Origin: Halobacillus ihumii | GTDB lineage: Bacteria; Bacillota; Bacilli; Bacillales; Halobacillaceae | NCBI RefSeq assembly: GCF_902726645.1 | Contig: NZ_CACVAO010000001.1 | Coordinates: 2,588,764 to 2,652,763 of the forward strand | Direction of reading: 5' to 3' | Length of the DNA: 64,000 nt | Shown: positions 44,569 to 54,366 of the stretch, piece after piece | Position numbering within the stretch: the stretch's first letter is position 1 | Layout of the letters: every line of letters starts with the position of its first letter | Position numbers and translations under genes: made by a program | The notes under the pieces: generated by a model | Databases searched by the model: none | Told to the model about the DNA's origin: nothing | What the model saw: only the letters and a program-made list of their open reading frames with translations

Positions 44569-44687
44569 CATCAGGTGAAGGAAGAGTATGCTCGTGCTAG
44601 ACTAACAATAATTAATCATCGTACAGAAAAAGAACAATTTAATTGGATCTTTAAGGCAGTCAGTTACAACAGGCGGAGGTGACATAA

Positions 44688-47042
44688 ATGAGAAAGCAAA
44701 AGCTTGTGTTAATTGGAAATGGGATGGCGGGGGTGCGCTGTTTAGAGAACATAATCAAAGAAGATCCTGAAGCCTATCGAATTACCGTTTTTGGAAGCGA
44801 ACCTCGTGTTAGCTACAGTCGAATCATGCTTTCTTCTATTTTACAAGGAGAAACGTCATTTGAGGATATTGTCATTCATGATCACAGCTGGTACGAGGGA
44901 AATAATGTTCGGCTTTATTCTGGTGAAACGGTGACGGAAATAAATCAAAATGAGAAGACAGTGATCACTGATAAATACAGGGAAGTTGCTTATGATAAAT
45001 TAATTATCGCTACAGGCTCATCCCCATTCATGTTGCCGCTTAGGGGTATAGATAAAAAGGGAGTGATATCTTTTCGAACAATAGAAGATTGCCGGTCCAT
45101 GATGAAAACAGCGAAAAAATATAAAAAAGCAGTTGTTATCGGAGGAGGACTGTTGGGGTTGGAAGCAGCCAGAGGGTTGTTAAACCTAGGGATGACCGTA
45201 AGTGTAGTCCACATTTCCAGCTATTTAATGGAAAGGCAACTGGACTCAGAGGCATCACGAATGCTCCAGGAGGAATTGGAGAGCCAGGGTATGAACTTTC
45301 TGCTTAACAAAGAATCAAAGGAAATTGTCGGGGAAGGGCGAGTAGAAGGGATACATTTCAAGGACGGCTCCAAAATAGGTGCGGATCTTGTAGTGATGGC
45401 TGTCGGGGTCAGACCAAATATCCAACTGGCACAAAAGAGCGGTATTGAAACAAACAAAGGCATTCTGGTTGATGACTTTTTAAAGACACGATCTCGAGAT
45501 ATTTATGCTATTGGGGAGTGCGTTGAGCATAATGGTTTGGTTTATGGTCTAGTAAAACCTCTTTATGAACAGGGTGCTGTTTTAGCTAAGCACTTATGTG
45601 AAAAGGACACACCTGGCTATCCAGGGTCTGTGCTTTCCACTCAATTAAAAATATCTGGGATCGACGTTTTTTCTGCAGGTCAGCTCACATCACCTCATGG
45701 AACAAAATCGATTCGTTACCAAAATGATGTCAAACGCGTTTATAAAAAAATATATTTCCAAGAGAATAGAGCAATTGGTGCTGTGTTAGTTGGAGATGGC
45801 CGTGCAGGTCCAAAAATACTAGATACGATCTTGAAACAAAAGGTGGTCTCGGATCAGGATAAATCTTCTCTGCTTGAGTCCCCTGATCCTAGTAAATCTC
45901 TTGTTGCATCTTTACCACCAAGTGAGCAAGTTTGCACATGTAATAGCGTAACTAAGGAGGCAATTATTAGTGCGGTTCAGCAGAATGGGTTATCTACTGT
46001 TAGCCAAGTTAGAGATTGTACAAAAGCCTCTAGTTCATGTGGAGGATGCAAGACAGCTGTTGCAGAGCTTTTGGCATACATTGATAGTAATCATTTTAAT
46101 GAGGTAGCAGAGGATCGGACGTTCTGTGACTGTACGACGCTTACGGAAGAGGAAGCGGTCCGGCAAATCCAAATGAAAAGTTTGGTGAATTTGCAAGAGG
46201 TGATGAAGGAATTGGAATGGGAAAACAAGGAGGGCTGTCCAACTTGTCGCCCTGCCTTGGAATACTATTTGAGTATGATTTACCCCGAATATGAAAAGCA
46301 AAATGTCGGTCTTACCCTAAGAAAACAAATGACTACCTCTCCTCAGAATAATCAGACGTTAGCAGTTGTTCCACAACTGTATGGAGGGATGCTTGATTTT
46401 AAGCAACTTAGAAAAATTACTGATGTAGCCGAAAAATATCATTTGGAACAAATAGCGGTGGCGGGTAATCAAAGGATTCACTTAATGGGGATGGCGCGGG
46501 AGGATTTACCGAAGATTGTGAGAGATTTGAACATGCCCCTCCACTCACAGAGTGGAAATAATGTCGAAACCATTCAAACGAATATTGGTTACCATGTGTG
46601 CAGATGTGATAAAAGCCCTTCTTTAAAAATCGCTAAAGAATTAGAAGAAAAATTGGAGTTTCTTAGGATCCCTAGTCGAATTAAAGTGGCGATTTCTGCC
46701 TGTGAGCATGATGCATCAGAAAGTAAAACGAAAGATATTGTTGCTATGAAGGTAAATGGAGGTTGGGAAATTTATGTGGGCGGAATGCGCGGCAATCATG
46801 TCCGGGCTGGTGAGCTATTATGTGTGGTTGAGACAGAAAAACAAACGTGTGAGATGATTGCTGGCTTTATTCAATATTTTCGGGAGTCCGCCCATTATCT
46901 TGAACAAATTTGGCAATGGGTTGCTCGGGCAGGGTTGATTCATATTAGAGAGGTGCTATTCGATAAAGAAGTTCTTGCTCATTTACTACAAAGTTTAGAT
47001 ACTGACATATCAAGGAGAAAAGGTAGTTTAGTGAATATGTAA
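44688..47042 (+). CDS. nasB: Assimilatory nitrate reductase electron-transfer subunit NasB
   Basis: A 784-residue flavoprotein that passes electrons from NADH to NasC. Domains in order are an FAD/NADH oxidoreductase (LIGNGMAGVRCLE; AVVIGGGLLGLEAARGL; DIYAIGECVEH) and two BFD-like [2Fe-2S] domains (CTCNSVTKEAI with SCGGCKT; CDCTTLTEEEA with CPTCRPA). The third part is a ferredoxin-like/siroheme-domain remnant. It is homologous to NasD throughout, but two of the four siroheme-cluster cysteines are gone (Asn632 and Ala676 replace Cys; Cys638 and Cys672 remain), so it cannot reduce nitrite in the normal way. First gene of the nas operon, behind a TnrA box. Confidence 0.88.
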   Translation: MRKQKLVLIGNGMAGVRCLENIIKEDPEAYRITVFGSEPRVSYSRIMLSSILQGETSFEDIVIHDHSWYEGNNVRLYSGETVTEINQNEKTVITDKYREVAYDKLIIATGSSPFMLPLRGIDKKGVISFRTIEDCRSMMKTAKKYKKAVVIGGGLLGLEAARGLLNLGMTVSVVHISSYLMERQLDSEASRMLQEELESQGMNFLLNKESKEIVGEGRVEGIHFKDGSKIGADLVVMAVGVRPNIQLAQKSGIETNKGILVDDFLKTRSRDIYAIGECVEHNGLVYGLVKPLYEQGAVLAKHLCEKDTPGYPGSVLSTQLKISGIDVFSAGQLTSPHGTKSIRYQNDVKRVYKKIYFQENRAIGAVLVGDGRAGPKILDTILKQKVVSDQDKSSLLESPDPSKSLVASLPPSEQVCTCNSVTKEAIISAVQQNGLSTVSQVRDCTKASSSCGGCKTAVAELLAYIDSNHFNEVAEDRTFCDCTTLTEEEAVRQIQMKSLVNLQEVMKELEWENKEGCPTCRPALEYYLSMIYPEYEKQNVGLTLRKQMTTSPQNNQTLAVVPQLYGGMLDFKQLRKITDVAEKYHLEQIAVAGNQRIHLMGMAREDLPKIVRDLNMPLHSQSGNNVETIQTNIGYHVCRCDKSPSLKIAKELEEKLEFLRIPSRIKVAISACEHDASESKTKDIVAMKVNGGWEIYVGGMRGNHVRAGELLCVVETEKQTCEMIAGFIQYFRESAHYLEQIWQWVARAGLIHIREVLFDKEVLAHLLQSLDTDISRRKGSLVNM

Positions 47043-47089
47043 GTATTCTAATAGATTCAAGGTACTTTCCAAGAAGAGGGTGATCCAGA

Positions 47090-49246
47090 ATGACCGAACT
47101 TATGTTGAAGTATTTTCGAAACAAGCAGCGAGAGATCCAATCAGAAAATGTGTATGATACGCAATGCCCGTTTTGTAGTATGCAGTGCAAGATGCAACTG
47201 ATTGAACAGAAGGTTGTTTCGAGGAATTTGTATAAAACAGTCGGGAAGGATAACCCGACAACAGAGGGACGACTTTGTGTGAAAGGGATGAATGCTCACC
47301 AACATGCGCTCAGTAATGAGCGTATTAAGCAGCCATTACTAAAGGTGAAAGGTGGATTTTTGCCCATTTCATGGGGGGAGGCTTTACAACATATTAAGGA
47401 GAAGTTTATAGCCATACAAAAGACGGATGGAGTGAATGCTTTATCTGTATACGGAAGTGCCTCGCTCACTAATGAAGAAGCCTATTTATTAGGGAAGTTT
47501 GCTCGAGTTGCTTTAAAAACGAAACACATTGATTATAACGGGCGCTTTTGTATGGCCTCTGCAGCTACAGGCGCTAATCAAACCTTTGGAATAGATAGAG
47601 GACTTACAAACAGTTTACAAGAGGTTCCCTATACACGCTGTATCATCCTGGCTGGAACGAACATTGCCGAGTGCCAGCCTACGATTATGCCGTATTTTGA
47701 ACTAGCGAAAGAAAACGGGGCTTATATTATTGCCATAGACCCAAGAGAAACAGCGACAACAAATCTAGCTGATTTGCATCTGAAAAATAAACCAGGAACT
47801 GATTTAGCCCTGGCTAATGCATTGCTAAAAATAATCGTTGATGAAAACTTGATCGATAAAGAGTTCTTGAGTGAGCGTGTCAATGGTTTTGCTGAAGTTT
47901 CCCTTCACCTTGCAAAATTGGATTTAAACGAATGTGCTCGCGAGATAGGAGTGGACATAGACCAGCTGTATCAAGCAGCTCAAATATTTGGGCGGGAAGA
48001 ATCAGGGATGATTTTCACGGCGAGGGGCATTGAACAGCAAACAGATGGAACTGAGACGGTACGTACATTTCTTAACATCCTGTTAGCGACAGGGAAAATT
48101 GGCAAGCCTTATTCGGGTTATGGAGCCATTACTGGTCAAGGGAATGGTCAAGGAGCAAGGGAACATGGGCAGAAAGCCGATCAGCTGCCAGGATATCGTG
48201 CTATTGAAAATCAAGATGACCGTTCTTACATTGCTCAAGTATGGGGCATAGATGAAAGGCAATTACCGGGGAAAGGGGTGTCAGCCTATAAAATGTTTGA
48301 AAAGGCAGATAAGGGTTTTATTACGGGCATGCTGGTCATGTGCTCGAACCCGGCGCATTCGAGTCCCAATGCGAATTTTGTAAAAAAGTCATTAGAGAAG
48401 CTTGAATTTCTAGTAGTGGTCGATATGTTTATATCGGAAACTGCAAAATTAGCTGATTTGATCCTACCTGCTTCTTCGTATTTAGAGAATCAAGGAACAA
48501 TGACGAATGTGGAAGGAAGGGTGACATTAAGGGAAGCCAGCCGACCATTGCCGGGGGAGGTCAGACATGACTGGCAAATCCTCTGTGATATAGCTGAAGT
48601 GTTGGGAGAAGGAGATAAGTTTTCCTACCATACAACTGAAGAAATATTTGAAGAACTCAGAATAGCCAGTCGAGGCGGCAAAGCTAATTACTACGGGATA
48701 ACCTATGAAAAGATTAGACAGGGAAATGGCATTTTATGGCCTTGTCCGAATCTCGAACATAAAGGGACAAAGCGCTTATTTGAACATGAGTTTGCTCTTG
48801 AGGACGGTAAAGCTCAAATGGTGGTTACCGGAAGTGGTAATCGCCGGGAAGACTATAATAAAGATTATCCGTTAGTTTTAACAACAGGAAGGGTGATGTC
48901 CCACTATTTAACAGGGGAGCAGACGAGGAAGAGCCCTTCTCTAGCAGCAAGGAATATCGAGGCCTATATGGAGATCCATCCTGATACAGGAAGGAAGTAT
49001 CAGTTGGAGGACCATACATTAGTAAAAGTTGAATCTAGATATGGAAGCATTGTCGTCAGGAGTAAATGGTCAAATAAAATTCGGAAAGATACTGTTTTTG
49101 TCCCTTTTCATTGGGCAGGAGAGCAAAGTGTCAATCGATTGGTCTCTGATGAATTAGATCCTTACTGTCAGATGCCGGGATTTAAGGTTACAGCTGTGAG
49201 CATAAGTCCAGTTTTAAGTCGAGAGGAAATGCTGATAGAAAATTAG
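47090..49246 (+). CDS. nasC: Assimilatory nitrate reductase catalytic subunit NasC
   Basis: A 718-residue molybdopterin oxidoreductase that reduces nitrate to nitrite in the cytoplasm. The N-terminal [4Fe-4S] motif is CPFCSMQC with the fourth Cys in GRLCVKG. The Mo-bis-MGD domain shows GSASLTNEEAYLLGKFAR, NPAHSSPN and DLILPASSYLENQGTMTNVEGR. The C-terminal dinucleotide-binding domain begins PLVLTTGRVMSHYLTGEQTR. There is no signal peptide or Tat motif, fitting an assimilatory enzyme. It needs the Mo cofactor to which MoaC contributes. Confidence 0.95.
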   Translation: MTELMLKYFRNKQREIQSENVYDTQCPFCSMQCKMQLIEQKVVSRNLYKTVGKDNPTTEGRLCVKGMNAHQHALSNERIKQPLLKVKGGFLPISWGEALQHIKEKFIAIQKTDGVNALSVYGSASLTNEEAYLLGKFARVALKTKHIDYNGRFCMASAATGANQTFGIDRGLTNSLQEVPYTRCIILAGTNIAECQPTIMPYFELAKENGAYIIAIDPRETATTNLADLHLKNKPGTDLALANALLKIIVDENLIDKEFLSERVNGFAEVSLHLAKLDLNECAREIGVDIDQLYQAAQIFGREESGMIFTARGIEQQTDGTETVRTFLNILLATGKIGKPYSGYGAITGQGNGQGAREHGQKADQLPGYRAIENQDDRSYIAQVWGIDERQLPGKGVSAYKMFEKADKGFITGMLVMCSNPAHSSPNANFVKKSLEKLEFLVVVDMFISETAKLADLILPASSYLENQGTMTNVEGRVTLREASRPLPGEVRHDWQILCDIAEVLGEGDKFSYHTTEEIFEELRIASRGGKANYYGITYEKIRQGNGILWPCPNLEHKGTKRLFEHEFALEDGKAQMVVTGSGNRREDYNKDYPLVLTTGRVMSHYLTGEQTRKSPSLAARNIEAYMEIHPDTGRKYQLEDHTLVKVESRYGSIVVRSKWSNKIRKDTVFVPFHWAGEQSVNRLVSDELDPYCQMPGFKVTAVSISPVLSREEMLIEN

Positions 49247-49262
49247 TTAGAGGGTGTACTTA

Positions 49263-50729
49263 ATGCAAGAAACCTACAAAGGTAGTAAGAAGATCTTATT
49301 TTTGTCTACATTAGCCTTTTTTGTCAGCGTAATGGTTTGGTTCAATATGGCTCCTTTTAACTCGACCATTATGGAACAACTTGGGCTGACCAGAGATGAG
49401 ATAGGAGTCTTAATGCTAGTTAATCTGGCCCTAGCGATTCCGGCACGTATCATTATGGGACAGCTGGTTGACCGATTTGGTCCTAAAAATGTTTTTTCTA
49501 TTCTGTTATTTGTAATGAGCATTCCATGCTTTATTTTTGCATTCGGAAATTCATATTGGCAGTTGCTTATCTCTCGACTATTACTTGGGATAATAGGAGC
49601 TAGTTTTGTAGTAGGCATTCGAATGATTTCTGAATGGTTCCCTCACAATGAATCAGGATTGGTGCAAGGAATATATGCAGGCTGGGGGAACTTAGGATCC
49701 GCGATGGCCTCCTTTTCCTTACCTTTTATGGCTTTATTATTCTTTGGGGAAAATGGCTGGAGATATGCCATCGCTATGACAGGGATGATTTCTTTCATTT
49801 ACGGTTTTATTTACTATCGATTCGTAGATGATGCACCACCTAAGAAAGAGTTCAAACGGTCGAAGTCCACTGAAGTGATAAAAGCTACAAGTTTTTCGGA
49901 TATGATCATCCTCATCATGACCTATTTTCCGATCTACGGAGGTTTAGCTGTACTTATATGGTCCTTACAGAGAACTGGACTACTCCCTCAGGAATGGGCA
50001 ATCGCGATTTATATGCTGCTGAGTTTACTATACGTGCATAGAGGTGCAAAAATATGGAGGGAAAATCAGGCCTATTTAAAGACAGAAATACCAGCTTCAG
50101 AAAAGTACTCTATGAAGCAAGTAAGTGTGTTAAGTCTTTCTTATTTTTCTACTTTTGGAGCTGAATTAGCTGTTATTTCAATGCTACCAATGTTTTTTCA
50201 AGAAACATTTGCACTGGGGGCAATAGGTGCAGGGATGATTGCCAGTAGTTTTGCCTTTACTAACTTGGTTGCACGTCCAGCAGGTGGATGGATGAGTGAT
50301 AAGTTTGGAAGTAAAAAAATACTAATGATTTTACTGTTCCTGCTCTCCATTCTCTACTTCGGCATGTCCTTTCTATCAGGGCAATGGCCGTTGGCTCTTG
50401 CTGTCATATTAACAATGTCTTGTTCTATTGTCGGTCAGGCTGCATCGGGCTCTGTATTTTCGATGGTTCCTTTCATAAAGAAGAACAATACAGGTCAGAT
50501 TGCTGGAATGGTAGGGGCTTACGGTAATATTGGTTCTGTTTGTTTTCTTGCATTTCTTAATTTGGTGTATCCTACAGCTTTCTTTGTGGTGATCGGAGCA
50601 GTGGCGTTTATATGCTTTATTACAACCTGCTTTATGAAAGAACCATCATTAATAGAGTCACTGGGAAATCGAAATGTGGCAAGGGAGAACAGAAGTCATT
50701 ACCAACCTGGAATGAAACAAAATGTTTAA
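49263..50729 (+). CDS. Nitrate/nitrite transporter, NarK/NasA type (MFS, NNP family)
   Basis: A 488-residue MFS protein with about 12 helices. The NNP signatures are visible: AGWGNLGSA after helix 4 and GAYGNIGS in helix 11, each of which lines the nitrate path. A long loop between the halves (about residues 190-290) makes it larger than B. subtilis NasA, more like NarK-type proteins. I chose ATG 49263 with AGAGGG 8 nt upstream over GTG 49254. It sits inside the nas operon between nasC and nasD, so nitrate uptake for assimilation is the likely task. Confidence 0.9.
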   Translation: MQETYKGSKKILFLSTLAFFVSVMVWFNMAPFNSTIMEQLGLTRDEIGVLMLVNLALAIPARIIMGQLVDRFGPKNVFSILLFVMSIPCFIFAFGNSYWQLLISRLLLGIIGASFVVGIRMISEWFPHNESGLVQGIYAGWGNLGSAMASFSLPFMALLFFGENGWRYAIAMTGMISFIYGFIYYRFVDDAPPKKEFKRSKSTEVIKATSFSDMIILIMTYFPIYGGLAVLIWSLQRTGLLPQEWAIAIYMLLSLLYVHRGAKIWRENQAYLKTEIPASEKYSMKQVSVLSLSYFSTFGAELAVISMLPMFFQETFALGAIGAGMIASSFAFTNLVARPAGGWMSDKFGSKKILMILLFLLSILYFGMSFLSGQWPLALAVILTMSCSIVGQAASGSVFSMVPFIKKNNTGQIAGMVGAYGNIGSVCFLAFLNLVYPTAFFVVIGAVAFICFITTCFMKEPSLIESLGNRNVARENRSHYQPGMKQNV

Positions 50730-50798
50730 ATTACCTAAAAACTGGTTTCATTTTATATCCATGCTCTGTGATGAATTAAAACTGGAGGGATTGTTGAG

Positions 50799-53210
50799 AT
50801 GAGAAAACAAAAACTTGTACTTATAGGTAATGGAATGGCAGGAATACGCTCCATTGAAGAGATATTGAAACTGGCCCCTGACAAATTTGATATTACTGTG
50901 TTTGGGAGAGAACCCTATCCTAACTATAACCGGATTGAGTTATCGAAGGTTTTGCAGGGGGATACAGATATTGATGACATTACACTAAATAGCTGGGAAT
51001 GGTATGAAGAGAACGGTATTTTATTATATCCGGGAGAAACAGTAATAGAAATTGACACTGATAATCAAACCGTGTCGACTCATAAAGGACGCCAAGTGGA
51101 TTATGACAAATTGATTATGGCTACAGGTTCCGTTCCGTTTATGCTGCCACTTCCTGGAGCAGATAAAGAGGGAGTTACCGCATTCCGTGATATCAAAGAT
51201 TGTGAACAAATGATAGAATCGTCAACTAAATATAAAAAAGCAGTTGTCATTGGTGGTGGGTTATTAGGGTTAGAAGCAGCAAGAGGATTGTTAAACCTCG
51301 GAATGGAAGTAGATGTTGTTCACCTGGCCGATTACTTAATGGAGAGACAGCTGGATATAACGGCAGGGAAGATGCTGCAAAAAGAATTAGAAGAACAAGG
51401 GATGAACTTCCTGCTGGAAAAACAGTCTGCTGAGATAACGGGTCAAGACCGCGTCGAGGGGTTAAAATTCAAAGACGGCGAAGAGATCGAAGCTGATTTA
51501 GTGGTGATGGCTGTTGGGATCAAGCCGAATGTGTCGTTGGCATCCGAATCAGGCATTCCGGTTAACCAAGGGATTATTGCTGATGATCATTTAGAAACAG
51601 ATGTCCCAAATGTGTTCGCGGTCGGAGAATGTGCGGAACATAGGGAAATGGTCTATGGACTCGTTGCTCCATTGTATCAACAAGCTCAAGAAATGGCTAA
51701 GCGGATTTGTGGGGTAGAAAGTGAAGGTTATCAGGGCTCAGTTTTATCTACCCAATTGAAGGTTTCAGGTGTCGATGTATTTTCTACAGGAAAGATTAAT
51801 GAAGGTGAAGAAACTAAGTCGGTAAAAGTGTTTGACGATTGGCGCGGAGTCTATCAAAAAGTACTTGTTGATGAAGGGAAAATTACCGGAGCTGTTTTGT
51901 TCGGTGATACAAAAGATGGTAATCGACTGCTAAGCCTTATTAACAAGGGGGCAGAGATAGAAGAGTATACCGATAACGACCGCGCAGACGAGGATGGAAT
52001 CGATCTCATTGCCTCTATGCCAGATGAAGAAATTATATGCGGGTGTAACGGCGTAACGAAAGGGACGATCGTTGAAGCGATTAACAATCAAGAATTGTCG
52101 ACAGTCGAACAAGTTAAAGGCTGCACAAATGCCTCGAGGTCCTGCGGGGGCTGTAAATCACTCGTGTCCAATTTACTTGAATATACGCTAGGTGGTGAAT
52201 ATGATCAGAACCAAAAAGAGTCGATCTGTGCATGCACACCTTTATCAAAAGATGAGGTGATCGATGAGATCAAGCAAAAAGGATTGACGCACACAAAAGA
52301 GGTAATGAACGTACTTGGTTGGTCTTCGGAAGGAGGGTGTTCCAAGTGTAAACCCGCCTTAAATTATTATTTGGGGATGCTTTATCCGAAAGAATACCAA
52401 GATGAAAAGGAATCTCGGTTTGTCAATGAGAGATTGCATGCCAATATTCAAAATGATGGGACGTACTCTGTTGTCCCGCGTATGTACGGTGGAGTGACGA
52501 ATGCTAAAGATTTAAGGAAAATTGCCGATGTAGCAGAAAAATACGAAGTTGAAATGATTAAAGTGACCGGAGGACAACGCCTTGATTTGTTAGGTGTCCA
52601 AAAAGAAGATTTGCCTAATATTTGGTCAGAATTAGGTATGCCTTCAGGATCTGCTTATGCTAAGGGGTTACGTACAGTAAAAACATGTGTTGGAGCGAAC
52701 TTTTGTAGGTTTGGAACTCAAGATTCCATCGGTTTAGGAGTTCAGATGGAAAAGAAATTCGAGGGACTGAACACACCGCACAAAGTGAAGATGAGTGTAT
52801 CCGCTTGTCCAAGGAACTGTGCTGAGGGATCAGTTAAAGATGTGGGGGTTGTAGGACTTGATGGAGAATTTGAGATTTATGTAGGTGGAAACGGAGGCAC
52901 GCATATGAGAAAAGCTGAACTCCTTGCCAAAGTGAAAACAGAAGAGGAAGTTTTGCATACAACAGCTGCGTTCCTACAATATTACCGCGAAGAAGCCAGT
53001 TATTTGGAAAGGACATCCACGTGGATTGAACGAGTGGGGATTGACCATATTCGGAACATGCTATCCGATAAGAAGAAATTCCTTGACTTGAATCAGCGGA
53101 TGGATGAAGCCTTAACTGTGGTGCAAGATCCGTGGAAAAAAGCCTTAGAAGATGAAACGTTGTTGAGGGATCTATATCAAAATGTGAAAGTACCTGCAGG
53201 TTCTAATTAG
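50799..53210 (+). CDS. nasD: NADH-dependent nitrite reductase large subunit NasD (NirB)
   Basis: A 803-residue enzyme that reduces nitrite to ammonium with six electrons from NADH. It has the FAD/NADH module (LIGNGMAGIRSIE; AVVIGGGLLGLEAARGL), two BFD-like [2Fe-2S] domains (CGCNGVTKG with SCGGCKS; CACTPLSKDE with CSKCKPA) and the complete siroheme/[4Fe-4S] site: CVGANFC (Cys630, Cys636) and CPRNC (Cys670, Cys674). ATG 50799 follows GGAGGG. The matching small subunit NasE and siroheme genes lie directly downstream. Confidence 0.96.
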   Translation: MRKQKLVLIGNGMAGIRSIEEILKLAPDKFDITVFGREPYPNYNRIELSKVLQGDTDIDDITLNSWEWYEENGILLYPGETVIEIDTDNQTVSTHKGRQVDYDKLIMATGSVPFMLPLPGADKEGVTAFRDIKDCEQMIESSTKYKKAVVIGGGLLGLEAARGLLNLGMEVDVVHLADYLMERQLDITAGKMLQKELEEQGMNFLLEKQSAEITGQDRVEGLKFKDGEEIEADLVVMAVGIKPNVSLASESGIPVNQGIIADDHLETDVPNVFAVGECAEHREMVYGLVAPLYQQAQEMAKRICGVESEGYQGSVLSTQLKVSGVDVFSTGKINEGEETKSVKVFDDWRGVYQKVLVDEGKITGAVLFGDTKDGNRLLSLINKGAEIEEYTDNDRADEDGIDLIASMPDEEIICGCNGVTKGTIVEAINNQELSTVEQVKGCTNASRSCGGCKSLVSNLLEYTLGGEYDQNQKESICACTPLSKDEVIDEIKQKGLTHTKEVMNVLGWSSEGGCSKCKPALNYYLGMLYPKEYQDEKESRFVNERLHANIQNDGTYSVVPRMYGGVTNAKDLRKIADVAEKYEVEMIKVTGGQRLDLLGVQKEDLPNIWSELGMPSGSAYAKGLRTVKTCVGANFCRFGTQDSIGLGVQMEKKFEGLNTPHKVKMSVSACPRNCAEGSVKDVGVVGLDGEFEIYVGGNGGTHMRKAELLAKVKTEEEVLHTTAAFLQYYREEASYLERTSTWIERVGIDHIRNMLSDKKKFLDLNQRMDEALTVVQDPWKKALEDETLLRDLYQNVKVPAGSN

Positions 53211-53231
53211 ATCATTGAGGAGGAACTGGGA

Positions 53232-53558
53232 TTGGAACAATTATTAAATAAGGTATTCGTGGCAAAAGTTAACGAGCTTCCTGATAAGTTAGGAAGGACT
53301 GTTCATATTGGCAGCTTGGAGTTGGCTATTTTCAAATTGGCTGATAAGAATATAAGAGTTATCGAAAATCGTTGCCCGCATAAAGGTGGTGTACTTGCTG
53401 AAGGAATGGTGAGTGGAGAACACGTATTTTGCCCTATGCATGATTGGAAGATCAGCACCGTTGATGGAAAAGTTCAAGCACCAGACACTGGTTGTGTTAG
53501 AACGTTTGAAGTAGAAGTAGAAAACGAAAACGTCTACGTTATACTGCCCGAAAAATAA
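53232..53558 (+). CDS. nasE: Nitrite reductase small subunit NasE (NirD), Rieske type
   Basis: A 108-residue Rieske-fold protein. Cluster ligands appear as CPHKGG and, 17-20 residues later, CPMHDWKI. It starts at TTG 53232 after GGAGGAAC, 21 bp after nasD. In this family the cluster is present or lost in different species; here all four ligands are kept. Confidence 0.95.
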   Translation: MEQLLNKVFVAKVNELPDKLGRTVHIGSLELAIFKLADKNIRVIENRCPHKGGVLAEGMVSGEHVFCPMHDWKISTVDGKVQAPDTGCVRTFEVEVENENVYVILPEK

Positions 53559-53577
53559 TATTCCAAGGAGGCTTCTT

Positions 53578-54348
53578 ATGTCAAAAGTGTATTTAGTTGG
53601 AGCTGGCCCCGGAGACCCCGAACTTATCACGGTCAAAGCCTTGAAATGTATTCAGCATGCTGACGTTATTCTATATGATCGTTTAGTCAATGAACAGTTA
53701 CTTTCGGAAGCGAAGCCCGAGGTGAATTTGATATTTTGTGGAAAACACCCTAAGTTTCACATTTTGAAACAAGAAACGATCAATAACTTGTTAGTGAAAT
53801 ACGCCAGGCAGGGGAAAACGGTGATCCGGTTAAAGGGAGGAGATCCTTTCGTATTCGGTCGGGGAGCTGAAGAGGTAGAAGTGCTAGCGAAACATGGGAT
53901 TTCATGCGAGGTAGTCCCGGGAATCACTTCTGGAATTGCAGCACCTGCTTATGCTGATATTCCAATTACCCATAGAAACGTGGGAAGTTCCTTTGCTGTG
54001 GTAGCAGGGCATCGGTGTAATAACAAGGAAATAGATTGGCAGAGTCTTTCTGAAAATATCGACACCCTAGCCATATATATGGGGATCAGTAATCTCCCTT
54101 ATATATGTGAACAGTTGCTGCTAAATAAGAATCCGGAAACTCCCGTTGCCATTATACAGCAGGGAACAACCAAACTGCAGCGGGTAGTCACTGGAACGCT
54201 GGCGAATATTGTTGACGTAGTTGAAGATTCAGGAGTCAGTAACCCAGCTATAATTGTTGTTGGTGAAGTCGTACGCTTCCGAGAACGTTTACAACAGTTA
54301 AAGATTATGAATATAGGTATGAATGAAAGCAATGTAATTGAAGCTTGA
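53578..54348 (+). CDS. nasF: Uroporphyrinogen-III C-methyltransferase NasF (SUMT)
   Basis: A 256-residue SAM-dependent methyltransferase that makes precorrin-2, the first step to siroheme for NasD. It has VYLVGAGPGDPELITVKAL at the start, LKGGDPFVFGRGAEE near residue 84, then VPGITSGIAAPAYADIPITHR. AAGGAGGC precedes the ATG. It belongs to the CobA/SUMT type without a CysG dehydrogenase-chelatase part, so other proteins must finish siroheme. Confidence 0.95.
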   Translation: MSKVYLVGAGPGDPELITVKALKCIQHADVILYDRLVNEQLLSEAKPEVNLIFCGKHPKFHILKQETINNLLVKYARQGKTVIRLKGGDPFVFGRGAEEVEVLAKHGISCEVVPGITSGIAAPAYADIPITHRNVGSSFAVVAGHRCNNKEIDWQSLSENIDTLAIYMGISNLPYICEQLLLNKNPETPVAIIQQGTTKLQRVVTGTLANIVDVVEDSGVSNPAIIVVGEVVRFRERLQQLKIMNIGMNESNVIEA

Positions 54349-54366
54349 TAAAATGGAGTGATTCTT

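Noticed and set aside
44688..47042. Calling the first nas gene a nitrite reductase
   Set aside because: Two of four siroheme-cluster cysteines are absent and the gene precedes nasC; the electron-transfer subunit NasB fits better.
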